Under the pieces are notes generated by a model. It was not told the DNA's origin. It did no database searches and was given only the letters and a program-made list of their open reading frames with translations. Shown piece after piece: positions 16,258 through 24,254 of a stretch of 64,000 nucleotides of DNA. The DNA lies in the NCBI RefSeq assembly GCF_004114375.1, contig NZ_CP034692.1, forward strand, positions 2,728,001 to 2,792,000, given 5' to 3'. The translations under genes were made by a program, and so were the position numbers. Every line of letters starts with the position of its first letter. Position 1 is the first letter of the stretch. Origin of the DNA: Halorubrum sp. BOL3-1. GTDB taxonomy: Archaea; Halobacteriota; Halobacteria; Halobacteriales; Haloferacaceae.

Positions 16258-18086
16258 ATGTACGAACACGACGTCGTCGTCGTCGGGGCCGGCGGGGCTG
16301 GACTCCGAGCGGCGATCGCGGCACAGGAAGCGGGCGCGGACGTGGCCATCGTCTCGAAGCTCCACCCGGTCCGCTCGCACACGGGCGCGGCGGAGGGCGG
16401 AATCAACGCGGCGTTACGCGACGCCGACTCCTGGCAGGACCACGCCTACGACACGATGAAAGGCTCGGACTACCTCGGGGACGCTCCCGCGGTCGAGGCG
16501 CTCTGCCGGGAGAGCCCCGAAGAGGTCATCCGGCTCGAACACTGGGGAATGCCGTTCTCCCGCGAGGACGACGGCCGCGTCTCCCAGCGGCCGTTCGGCG
16601 GCCTCTCCTTCCCGCGCACGACGTACGCGGGCGCCGAGACCGGCCACCAGATGCTCCACACGATGTACGAGCAGGTGGTCAAACGCGGGATCACGGTGTA
16701 CGACGAGTGGCACGTGATGGAGCTCGCGGTCACCGACGAGGACGACCCCGCGGAGCGGACCTGTCACGGCGTGGTCGGCTACGACATCCAGAGCGGCGAG
16801 ATCAGCGGATTCAACGCGAGAAACGGCGTCATCCTCGCGACCGGCGGGATGGGGCAGGTGTTCGACCACACCACGAACGCGGTCGCCAACACCGGCGACG
16901 GCGTCGCGATGGCGTACCGCGCCGGCGTCCCGATGGAGGACATGGAGTTCATCCAGTTCCACCCGACGACGCTGCCGTCGACCGGCGTCCTCATCTCCGA
17001 GGGCGTCCGCGGCGAGGGGGTATCCTGTACAACGAGGACGGCGAGCGGTTCATGTTCGAGCACGGCTACGCGAACAACGACGGCGAGCTGGCCTCCCGCG
17101 ACGTCGTCTCCCGCGCCGAGCTGACCGAGGTCAACGAGGGTCGCGGCATCGAAGACGAGTACGTCCACCTCGACATGCGGCACCTGGGTGAGGAGCGCAT
17201 CCTCGACCGACTGGAGAACATCCTCCACCTCGCGGAGGACTTCGAGGGCGCGGACGGGCTCACGGAGCCGATGCCGGTCAAGCCCGGCCAGCACTACGCG
17301 ATGGGAGGAATTGAGACGAACGAGCACGGCGAGACCGCTATCGACGGGCTGTACGCCGCCGGCGAGTGCGCCTGCGCGTCCGTCCACGGTGCGAACCGCC
17401 TCGGCGGTAACGCCCTGCCCGAACTCATCGTCTTCGGCAAGCGCGCCGGCCGTCACGCGGCGGGCGAGGAGATGGGCGAGGCCGAGGTCACGACCGGCCG
17501 GTCCGGCGACTGGGAGCCGGCCGACTACGAGTTCGGGATCGCGGTCGGCGAGACGGGCGGCCCGAACACCGCGGCGGCCGACGGCGGCGCCGTGGCGGCC
17601 GACGCCGAGAGCGTGGTCGGGGGCGCCGTCGACCGGACGCGGGAGCGCGTCGAGGACCTGCTCTCGCGAGAGGGCCGCAACCACGCGGAGATCCGCTCCA
17701 CCGTCCAGAAGACGATGACGGCCAACGTCAACGTGTTCCGCGAGGAGGGCCGGTTGGAGGAGACCCTCGAAGACCTCCGCGAGGCCCGCGAGGCGTACGA
17801 GGACGTCGCGGTGTCGGACCCGTCGCGGACGTTCAACACCGACCTCATCCACACTATCGAGACGCGAAACATCCTCGACATCGCGGAGGCGCTCACGATG
17901 GGCGCGCTCGCCCGCGAGGAGTTCCGCGGCGCCCACTGGCGCAAGGAACACCAGGAGCGCAAAGACGAGAACTGGCTGAAACACACGCTCATCTCGTGGA
18001 ACGACGGCGAGCCGGAGCTGTGGTACAAGCCGACCGTGCTCGAAGGCGAGAACAAGACGTACGAGCCGAAGAGCCGCTCGTACTGA
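16258..18086 (+). pseudogene. sdhA: Succinate dehydrogenase flavoprotein, frameshifted
   Basis: Catalytic subunit of complex II, oxidising succinate to fumarate with covalently bound FAD. The N-terminal part (16258 to about 17025) has the Rossmann motif VVVVGAGGAGLRAAIAAQ, the SHTGAAEGGIN flavin histidine site and HPTTLPSTG. The C-terminal part continues one frame later with GGILYNEDGERFM and the HGANRLGGNALPEL block. A single missing G in the run at 17026-17030 (five G where GEGGIL needs six) breaks the frame. Adding one base gives 609 aa with no other defect. A sequencing or assembly error in a homopolymer is the simplest explanation, since complex II is normally needed. Confidence 0.9.
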
Positions 18087-18318
18087 ACCGGGCGACGACG
18101 GCCGACCGCTCGCGGCGTCTCGTCAGGACCCCGCGGCGTTCCGCCGGATCGATCCGGATCGTTCACGGTTTCGTATCCGTCGTCGGTCGAAAACCCCCGT
18201 CGATACGCGTCGATTCTCCGTTTGTCGATCGACGGCCTGCGCAGCGATCCGCCGATTTCGGTCGTTTGGAACGCTCTCGATCGACTTCCGACTGTTTCGA
18301 CGAACGTTGAATAGGGGA

Positions 18319-18326
18319 TTTATTAT
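18319..18326 (+). promoter_or_regulatory. TATA-like element of the small HTH gene
   Basis: TTTATTAT, about 26-33 bases before ATG 18352, supports the internal start MFETETAS over the longer open frame. The 18087-18351 gap otherwise shows no gene. Confidence 0.5.
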
Positions 18327-18351
18327 CGTCGAACTCAACCGACCGAATAAG

Positions 18352-18579
18352 ATGTTTGAGACGGAAACCGCGTCGGCGGGGACCCGCGCTCTCCCCCCAG
18401 AGCTTCAGTCCCCTCGCGCCAAGCTGGTGTACCTCTACCTGACCACGAACGGCGACGCCACGGTCTCGGAGATGGGCGAGTCGCTCGGGATGAAGAAGCT
18501 CTCCCTGTACAGCATCCTGAAGACCCTCCGCAGCGAGGGGCTGGTCGACTGCGACGGCGACTGTTACGTCCCGAACTGA
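18352..18579 (+). CDS. Small winged-helix HTH protein (MarR/TrmB-like)
   Basis: A 75-residue protein consisting of little more than one winged helix: SPRAKLVYLYLTTNGDATVS (helix 1-2), EMGESLGMKKLSLYSILKTL (recognition helix), and a short wing EGLVDCDGDCYV. The opening MFETETASAGTRALP is typical of a haloarchaeal group of mini-regulators. Two Cys residues in the wing (CDGDC) could bind metal or respond to redox, which is inference. It stands alone between sdhA and the uracil-DNA glycosylase gene. Confidence 0.8.
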   Translation: MFETETASAGTRALPPELQSPRAKLVYLYLTTNGDATVSEMGESLGMKKLSLYSILKTLRSEGLVDCDGDCYVPN

Positions 18580-18670
18580 CGCGGTCGCCGGTTCGGTCTG
18601 CGACCGTTCTCAGTTTGCCGACCGTCCTCTCTGTCGGAGCGTTTAGGGGTGCGGGGCCCCCACGTCGACC

Positions 18671-19306
18671 GTGGACGCGAACCAGACGGAGTTCGAAAAC
18701 CCGTTCGGGATGGACCCCGACTGCGAGAACTGCGACGGGCTGTGCGGCGTCCGCGACCGCGTCGTCCACGGCTACGGCGATGTCGGCGCCGAGTTCCTCG
18801 TGGTCGGGACGGCGCCGACAGCGGCGGCCGAGCGCAACGGCGTTCCCTTCACCGGTGACGGCGGCGGCGAACGTGTTCAGTCGATCTTCGGTGACCTCGG
18901 CTTCGTTCGCTCGGCGCCGGACGCCGCGGAACCCGACGTTCGGAACATATTCTTCACGAACCTGACGCGCTGTCGACACCCCGACCGCGAGCCGACCGAT
19001 CGGGAGGTCGACACCTGCGAACCCTTCCTCAACGCGGAGATACGGATGATAAACCCGCAGATCATCGTACCGGTGGGCGAGCGCCCGCTCCGCGAGCTGG
19101 CGGTCGAGTACACGACGCGGCGCCCGGACTCGTTCGACGTCGACGCCGAACACGCGACGACGATCCGCGGACGCGGATTCGAACTCGTGCCGATGAAGGA
19201 GCCGGACGCGATGACCGACGCGGAGGCCGACGCGTTCCGCGAGCACATGCGCGAGAACGTGCTGAGCCGCGACTACCGACAGACGAAAGGGCGGCGGAGC
19301 CGCTGA
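18671..19306 (+). CDS. Uracil-DNA glycosylase family protein
   Basis: Iron-sulfur uracil-DNA glycosylase superfamily (family 4/5-like), 211 aa, removing uracil from DNA in base-excision repair. Cluster ligands appear in CENCDGLC near the N-terminus and in LTRCRHPDREPT plus CEPFLNAE. The active-site region VGTAPTAAAERNGVPFTGDG lacks the canonical GEAPG of family 4 (here GTAPT), so catalytic competence needs care. PVGERPLRELAV is the usual downstream block. Start is a GTG (only candidate before the conserved N-terminus). Convergent with the K+ channel gene, ten bases apart. Confidence 0.8.
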   Translation: MDANQTEFENPFGMDPDCENCDGLCGVRDRVVHGYGDVGAEFLVVGTAPTAAAERNGVPFTGDGGGERVQSIFGDLGFVRSAPDAAEPDVRNIFFTNLTRCRHPDREPTDREVDTCEPFLNAEIRMINPQIIVPVGERPLRELAVEYTTRRPDSFDVDAEHATTIRGRGFELVPMKEPDAMTDAEADAFREHMRENVLSRDYRQTKGRRSR

Positions 19307-19315
19307 GAAATCTTT

Positions 19316-20545
19316 TTAGTCGGTATCGTCTCGGTTCAGTGCGTCCCGGTCCGGGTCTCCGTCGAGCGCGCCGCCCAAGAGGTCGGTCGTCGCCTCGTCG
19401 CTGTTCGATCCGAACGCGCAGTCGATGAGGATGTGACCGCCGAGCGTCGACGGCGAAATAACTTGGTCCGCGCCGGCCCGGCGGAGCTTGTCGACGTTCT
19501 CCCGTTGCGTCGCGGCGGCGACGATTCGCACGCCGGGGTTGAGCTGACGCGCGGTCAGTATCGCCATCGCGTCCTGCGCGTCGTTCTCGGTGGCGACGAC
19601 GACCGCACTGGCGTCCGCGATGTGGGCCCGTTCGAGCGGTTCGACGTCGCTGGGGTCCGCGGTGAGCGTGGGAACGGACCGCTCGTCCAGTCGCCTGGAT
19701 GCGGCCTCGTCGGTCGTGATCACGGCGTAGGTGGCTCCGCCTCGTCCGTCGAGTTCTTCGAGTATCGGTTCCGTCAGGTCCCCGTAGCCTAAGACGAGGA
19801 CGTGGTCGTCGAGGAGGTCTATCTGTTTTTCAGTCATCTTTCCGAGCGCCTTGGAGAGCTGCGCCTCGATGGCGGGTGTCAGCAGGACCCCGAGCGCCAC
19901 CGCGAACGCGGCGACGTTCATCACGAGCGACGAGAGCACGAACAGCTGCGCGATGTCGGACTCCGGGCCGGTCGCGGGAATGACGTCGCCGTACCCCACC
20001 GTCGAGGCGGTGACGACGGTGAAGTAGAACGCGTCGACGATTGTCTCGATACCGTTGAACTGGTCCCGGAGCGCGTACGAGCCGACCGTCCCGTAGGAGA
20101 TGGCCGTCACCAGCGCCGCCCCGGCGGCGAGCTGCGTGGGTGACGGGCGGAACTGGCGGTCGAACCGACCGCGGTTGTAGGCGAGCGCCGCCATCGACAG
20201 CAGCGGCAGCAGCGACAGCAGCGACAGCGCCACCAGCGGGAAGGAAAGCACCGACGCCTGCATCAGCCCTTGGACCGCGGTCAGCGGGAGCAGCACGGCG
20301 GTCGAGTACCAGCCGACCCGATAGCCGTTCCGCAGCGCGAAGCCGCTCGCGAGCATCGTGAACCCGGTGATAGTCCCAGTGAACCCGACCGTCCGCAGGA
20401 CGACGTCGGGGACGTACGGCGCGAGCGGCCCGGAGACGCCGAGCCCGCCGATCTGGGCGAGCCCCGCGAGGATCGACAGCGCCGCGACCGCGAACGTCAG
20501 GGCGATGGACGCCCGCACGGTCACCCAGTCCCGGGTCAGCTCCAT
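19316..20545 (-). CDS. Potassium channel with RCK (TrkA-N) domain
   Basis: K+ channel protein of 409 aa. Several hydrophobic helices (about four to six before the pore) lead to the pore loop with selectivity filter TVGYGD near residue 180. After the last helix, a Rossmann RCK/TrkA-N domain begins VLVLGYGDLTEPIL (residue about 250) and carries DPSDVEPLERAHIADASAVV, with a nucleotide-binding glycine motif (GYGDLT). The C-terminal TrkA-C domain is absent, replaced by an acidic tail. By family it is gated by nucleotide or ligand at the RCK ring and contributes to K+ homeostasis, central to a salt-in organism. Confidence 0.9.
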   Translation of the reverse strand: MELTRDWVTVRASIALTFAVAALSILAGLAQIGGLGVSGPLAPYVPDVVLRTVGFTGTITGFTMLASGFALRNGYRVGWYSTAVLLPLTAVQGLMQASVLSFPLVALSLLSLLPLLSMAALAYNRGRFDRQFRPSPTQLAAGAALVTAISYGTVGSYALRDQFNGIETIVDAFYFTVVTASTVGYGDVIPATGPESDIAQLFVLSSLVMNVAAFAVALGVLLTPAIEAQLSKALGKMTEKQIDLLDDHVLVLGYGDLTEPILEELDGRGGATYAVITTDEAASRRLDERSVPTLTADPSDVEPLERAHIADASAVVVATENDAQDAMAILTARQLNPGVRIVAAATQRENVDKLRRAGADQVISPSTLGGHILIDCAFGSNSDEATTDLLGGALDGDPDRDALNRDDTD

Positions 20546-20716
20546 GTCTTTCCGTCGCCGAGACCGTATTTGAACTCCGCGAGGCCGACCGGCGCCGGCG
20601 GCGACGGTTCGAGACGACCGCCGCAGCGTCGACCGGCGGCGTCGACGACCGCGACGAAGCCGGTCCGCCCGCCGACGGGGCGCAACGCTCTTGAGTCGCC
20701 CGCGCGGGGATCCGCC

Positions 20717-21001
20717 ATGGAGTGGAAGCTGTTCGCCGACCTCGCGGAGATCGCGGGTGACCGCGCCGTGCCCGTCGACGCGGAGCCGGGCGACACGGTC
20801 GGTGACGCCCTCGACGCGCTGTTGGACGCACACCCGGACCTCCGGGACCGCGTCATCGAGGACGGGACCGTCGCGGACCACATCAACGTCCTCCGGAACG
20901 GGCGCAGCGTCCGCCACGACGAAGGGCTCGACGCGACGTTGGAGAGCGGCGACGAACTGGCGCTCTTCCCGCCTGTGAGCGGCGGGAGCGTCGGCCGATA
21001 G
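20717..21001 (+). CDS. samp1: SAMP1-like ubiquitin-fold modifier (MoaD/ThiS family)
   Basis: Beta-grasp protein of 94 aa, very similar in plan to Haloferax SAMP1 as I recall it: MEWKLFADLAEIAGDR opening, HINVLRNG centre, and ELALFPPVSGG end. SAMP1 is adenylated at its terminal diglycine by UbaA, then joined to protein lysines or used as MoaD for molybdopterin sulfur transfer. Here four residues (SVGR) follow the diglycine before the TAG, so the GG is not C-terminal. Either these are removed by a protease, or this copy is not activated in the standard way. A divergent gap separates it from the channel gene; deoxyhypusine synthase follows. Confidence 0.85.
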   Translation: MEWKLFADLAEIAGDRAVPVDAEPGDTVGDALDALLDAHPDLRDRVIEDGTVADHINVLRNGRSVRHDEGLDATLESGDELALFPPVSGGSVGR

Positions 21002-21040
21002 ATCGGTCGTTTCAAACGCGCGCCGACCCCAGCCGGAGGC

Positions 21041-22147
21041 ATGACCGATAGCGACGACGGGGAGTCGGAGAGTGTCGAGGGCGGTGACCGCGAGGCTCGC
21101 GACGCCGGAGACCGCGAGGAGTTCCACGCGGACCCGGTCGGCCACACGCGGGCGCTCGGCGGCATGACCGTCGGGGAACTCGTCGACGGCTACGGAGAGG
21201 CTGGCATCGGCGCCGCCGTGGTCAACGAGGCCGGCGACGTGCTCGCGGAGATGTTCGCGAACGAGGACTGCACCGTCTTCCTCTCGCTGGCGGGTGCGAT
21301 GGTGCCGGCCGGGATGCGCCGGATCGTGGCCGACCTCATCCGCGACGGGTACGTCGACGCCCTCGTGACCACCGGGGCGAACCTCACCCACGACACGATC
21401 GAGGCGATCGGCGGGAAACACCACCACGGGCGGACCCACGACCCCGAGAAGAGCCTCCGCGAACACGACGAGGGACTCCGCGACGAGGGGGTCGACCGCA
21501 TCTACAACGTCTACCTGCCCCAGGAACACTTCGCGGAGTTCGAGGGGCACCTCCGCGAGGAGGTGTTCCCGGCGCTGGAGGCCGACCCCGACGCTGAAGG
21601 CGACGGGGACGGCGGGCACGAGAACGTGAGCAACGGTACCGTCTCCATCGCGGACCTCACGTGCGAGCTCGGTCGCGCCAACGCCGACGTGAACGAGCGC
21701 GAGGGCGTCGACGAGGGACCGGGCGTCGCCGCGGCCGCCTACGAGTGCGACGTGCCGGTCTACTGCCCCGCGGTCCAAGACTCCGTGCTCGGGCTACAGG
21801 CGTGGATGTACGCCCAGACCGCTGATTTCACGCTCGACGCCTTAGCGGACATGACCGACCTGACCGACCTCGCGTTCGAGGCCGACGACGCCGGCTGCCT
21901 GCTCGTCGGCGGCGGCGTCCCGAAGAACTTCACGCTCCAGACGATGCTCGTCACGCCCCGAGCCTACGACTACGCCGTCCAGATCACGATGGACCCGGAG
22001 GCGACCGGCGGGCTCTCCGGCGCGACCCTCGAAGAGGCTCGGTCGTGGGGGAAACTGGAGAAGGACGCGCGCAACGCCTCCGTCTACGGCGACGCGACCG
22101 TGATGCTCCCGATGCTGATCGCCGCCGCTCGCGGGCGGGTGGAGTAG
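21041..22147 (+). CDS. dys: Deoxyhypusine synthase
   Basis: NAD-dependent transfer of the aminobutyl group of spermidine (or agmatine-derived equivalent in haloarchaea) to a lysine of aIF5A, an essential modification. 368 aa with an acidic N-terminal 30-residue extension. Conserved blocks: FLSLAGAMVPAGMRRIV, LVTTGANLTHDTIEAIGG, and near residue 335 SWGKLEKDARNASVYGDAT, with the active-site lysine in WGK. The loop DPDAEGDGDGGHENVSNG is a halophilic insertion. Followed directly by repeat copy C. Confidence 0.95.
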   Translation: MTDSDDGESESVEGGDREARDAGDREEFHADPVGHTRALGGMTVGELVDGYGEAGIGAAVVNEAGDVLAEMFANEDCTVFLSLAGAMVPAGMRRIVADLIRDGYVDALVTTGANLTHDTIEAIGGKHHHGRTHDPEKSLREHDEGLRDEGVDRIYNVYLPQEHFAEFEGHLREEVFPALEADPDAEGDGDGGHENVSNGTVSIADLTCELGRANADVNEREGVDEGPGVAAAAYECDVPVYCPAVQDSVLGLQAWMYAQTADFTLDALADMTDLTDLAFEADDAGCLLVGGGVPKNFTLQTMLVTPRAYDYAVQITMDPEATGGLSGATLEEARSWGKLEKDARNASVYGDATVMLPMLIAAARGRVE

Positions 22148-22212
22148 CGGCCCGACCCGCGGCGACTTATTTCATAAGTGACCCGGGCGGCTGCGGTGCG
22201 GATTTATAAATA

Positions 22213-22445
22213 AACGCGACGGCGCGCGCCTGCGAGCGATCGCCCCCGGCGACCGCGAGTAGGGAGAGACCGAAGGTCTCTCTGATAGCCGGCGGCTTTG
22301 CCGCCGGCGACAGTGCCGCGCGAGGGAGTCAGTCGCCGGAGCGGAGTGACGGCGACTGACGAGGCTGGGGAGGCGTGAGGTGCGGTTGCTGTGCGTTCCC
22401 GTAAGCGCAGCGAGCGTCCGCCCGCCTCGCAGCTGGGGCTTCGGT
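22213..22445 (+). repeat. Interspersed structured repeat, copy C
   Basis: Occupies most of the 22148-22521 gap. It opens with GGCGCGCGCCTGCGAG and closes with CCTCGCAGCTGGGGCTTCGG. Hairpins: GAGAGACC/GGTCTCTC loop GAA, GCCGGCGGC/GCCGCCGGC loop TTT, and a perfect 10-pair stem 22328-22337 with 22351-22360 around GGAGCGGAGTGAC. The conserved GACGAGGCTGGGGAGGCGTG block follows the last stem exactly as in the other copies. A part present in copies A and D (GGGGCAGCCGCGAGG region) is missing here. Confidence 0.85.
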
Positions 22446-22471
22446 GACCGAGTCAGAGGATCCCTGCCACC

Positions 22472-22487
22472 TAATTACATGTAATTA
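22472..22487. promoter_or_regulatory. 16-base palindrome before the RHH gene
   Basis: TAATTACATGTAATTA, a perfect palindrome, directly before the T-rich CTTTTTCA element that is 25-32 bases upstream of ATG 22522. The position just upstream of TATA suits an operator or activator site, possibly for the RHH protein itself. Confidence 0.6.
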
Positions 22488-22521
22488 AGCTTTTTCAGGG
22501 CGGAGCGCGTGACCCGAGGTA

Positions 22522-22722
22522 ATGAGCGACTACACGACCATCTCGCTGCGCAAGGAGTTCGTCGCGGACGTCGAGGAGTACATCGAGGAGGAGCCGTTCG
22601 GGTCGGTCAAGGAGTTCGTGAAACACGTCGTCGTCCAGGAGATGGAGTCGGACGAGGAGATCAGCGAGGCCGAGGCCCGTCGTATCGGTCAGAAGCTCCG
22701 GGACCTGGGGTATATGGAGTGA
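22522..22722 (+). CDS. Ribbon-helix-helix (CopG-type) protein
   Basis: 66-residue protein with the RHH pattern: strand DYTTISLRKEF, helix VADVEEYIEEEPFGSVKEFV, then KHVVVQEMESDEEIS. RHH proteins act as dimeric repressors. Preceded by a perfect 16-base palindrome, a possible self-operator. Four bases separate its stop from the next ATG, so the two genes are co-transcribed. Other haloarchaea carry similar CopG genes beside small membrane proteins, but I cannot name the pair. Confidence 0.82.
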   Translation: MSDYTTISLRKEFVADVEEYIEEEPFGSVKEFVKHVVVQEMESDEEISEAEARRIGQKLRDLGYME

Positions 22723-22726
22723 CGGT

Positions 22727-22933
22727 ATGTCGGCCGAACCCGTCGTTACGACCCCCGACGAACTCGCCCGCGCGGACCTGCTGCTGCTCGCGTTTCCCAT
22801 CTGCTTCGCCGCGGTCTACGGCGTGCTGGCGGTGCTCTCCGGCGACGGTGTCCCGCCGCTCGCGGGCGCTTCGGCGGTCTGTTGTCTGTTGATCGTCGAC
22901 TGCGTCTTCCTCAATCCGCCCGTCGACGGCTGA
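22727..22933 (+). CDS. Small two-helix membrane protein
   Basis: 68 aa, unknown function. N-terminal VVTTPDELARADLLLLAFPI leads into a first transmembrane helix, and LAGASAVCCLLIVDCVFLNP forms a second. Located four bases after the RHH gene and therefore likely part of its operon. Three cysteines lie in the second helix. No family that I can name; possibly regulated by its neighbour. Confidence 0.7.
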   Translation: MSAEPVVTTPDELARADLLLLAFPICFAAVYGVLAVLSGDGVPPLAGASAVCCLLIVDCVFLNPPVDG

Positions 22934-22957
22934 CAGGAACCCGCTGTGTCGTCTCGG

Positions 22958-23191
22958 TCACGCCCCCGGCTCCAGACCCACCGCCTCCGCGAGCAGCGCG
23001 TGCGAGTCCAGCGCGTCCTCGTGGTCGGGCACCGTGTGCCGGATCATCACCTCGTCGACCGCCTCCTCGACGGTCGGGGTGTCGTCGCCCAACTCGCCGC
23101 GCCGCATCCGCCGGAACGTCGCCTCCGCTGGCGCGCGCTGGCGGGCGGCGGCCGCGTCGGTCTCCGCGGCGACCGCGTTGACCGCGACCAT
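22958..23191 (-). CDS. Small haloarchaeal protein, possibly 5'-truncated
   Basis: 77-residue open frame, helical and acidic (LGDDTPTVEEAVDEVMIRHT, DHEDALDSHALLAEAVG). Function unknown. The only in-frame start codon is ATG 23191, yet the same frame stays coding-like for about 25 more codons upstream (TEAFDPDAAPGGLDDPRA), until it runs into the folD 3' end, with no ATG, GTG or TTG. So the true start may be lost, or the gene may be a fragment. It reads in the same direction as folD, about 75 bases downstream of the folD stop. Confidence 0.6.
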   Translation of the reverse strand: MVAVNAVAAETDAAAARQRAPAEATFRRMRRGELGDDTPTVEEAVDEVMIRHTVPDHEDALDSHALLAEAVGLEPGA

Positions 23192-23267
23192 GGCTCGGGG
23201 GTCGTCGAGACCGCCGGGGGCGGCGTCCGGGTCGAACGCCTCCGTACGGCCGAGCGACCGGACTCTC

Positions 23268-24161
23268 TCACTCCAGTTCCACGTCGACGTCGCGCTGGAG
23301 TCCGGCCGCCTTCACCGTGTTGTAGAGGAGCATCGCGCGCGTCATCGGGCCGACGCCGCCGGGAACCGGCGTGATCGCCCCCGCGACCTCGCCGGCGGAC
23401 TCGGAGTCCACGTCCCCGACAAGCTCGTACCCCTTCTCCGTGTCGGCGTCGACCCGATTGATCCCCACGTCGACCACGGTCGCCCCCTCCTTCAGCGCCG
23501 AACCGTCGACGAACCCAGGGATCCCGACGGCCGCGACGACGATGTCCGCGTCCGCCAGCTTCGCCTCCAGGTCCTCGGTGCGAGAGTGACAGACCGTCGT
23601 GGTCGCGTTCCCGACCGGGTCCTTCTGGAGCAGCAGGTTCGCCATCGGCTTCCCGACGATGTCGGAGCGGCCGACGACGACCGCGTCGGCCCCCTCCGTC
23701 TCGACGTCGTAGGCGTCGAGCAGCTTCTGGACGCCGTGGGGGGTACACGGCTTGAACCGCGCGTCGCCCGCGACCAGTCGGCCGACGTTCTCCGGGTGGA
23801 AGCCGTCGACGTCCTTCTCGGGGTCGATCCGCCGGAGGACGGTCCGCTCGTCGACGTGGTCCGGCAGCGGCAGCTGGACGAGAATTCCGTGAACGTCGTC
23901 GCGGTCGTTGAGGTCGTCTATCGTCTCGTACAGCTCCTCGGCGGGCGCGTCGGCGTCGATCTCGACGCGGACGCTCTCGATGCCGACCGCCTCGCAGTCG
24001 CGCTGTTTCATCGAGACGTAGGTCTCGCTGGCCGGGTCGTCGCTCATCAGCACCGTAGCCAGCCCCGGCTCGACCCCGGCGTCGGACAGCCGCGCCACCT
24101 CGCCGGCGACCGCCTCGCGCACGTCGGCCGCGACCGCTTCCCCGTCGATTGTCTCGGTCAT
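23268..24161 (-). CDS. folD: Methylene-THF dehydrogenase/cyclohydrolase FolD
   Basis: Bifunctional enzyme of one-carbon metabolism: oxidises 5,10-methylene-tetrahydrofolate to methenyl and hydrolyses it to 10-formyl-tetrahydrofolate. 297 aa. Diagnostic blocks: YVSMKQRDCEAVGI with the catalytic lysine, GILVQLPLPDHVDE, DGFHPENVGRL, and the NADP site VVVGRSDIVGKPMANLL, ending PVPGGVGPMTRAML. A TTTTAC element at about 24185-24190 suits a leaderless start. Fits the window's other folate-linked genes (thyA, folA), but is not adjacent to them. Confidence 0.96.
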   Translation of the reverse strand: MTETIDGEAVAADVREAVAGEVARLSDAGVEPGLATVLMSDDPASETYVSMKQRDCEAVGIESVRVEIDADAPAEELYETIDDLNDRDDVHGILVQLPLPDHVDERTVLRRIDPEKDVDGFHPENVGRLVAGDARFKPCTPHGVQKLLDAYDVETEGADAVVVGRSDIVGKPMANLLLQKDPVGNATTTVCHSRTEDLEAKLADADIVVAAVGIPGFVDGSALKEGATVVDVGINRVDADTEKGYELVGDVDSESAGEVAGAITPVPGGVGPMTRAMLLYNTVKAAGLQRDVDVELE

Positions 24162-24235
24162 GGGCGACCGTCGGCGGCGCCGAGGTAAAAGTGACGCGGG
24201 ATCGTGGTTATCGAACCCGATTTGAGAGAGAATCA

Positions 24236-24251
24236 ATCCATATATATGGAT
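24236..24251. repeat. 16-base perfect palindrome between two genes
   Basis: ATCCATATATATGGAT lies three bases beyond the stop of the aldo/keto reductase gene and about 75 bases upstream of the folD start; both genes read leftward. As transcribed, it would form an AT-rich hairpin just after the reductase stop. It could be a terminator or a protein-binding site. Confidence 0.5.
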
Positions 24252-24254
24252 CAG

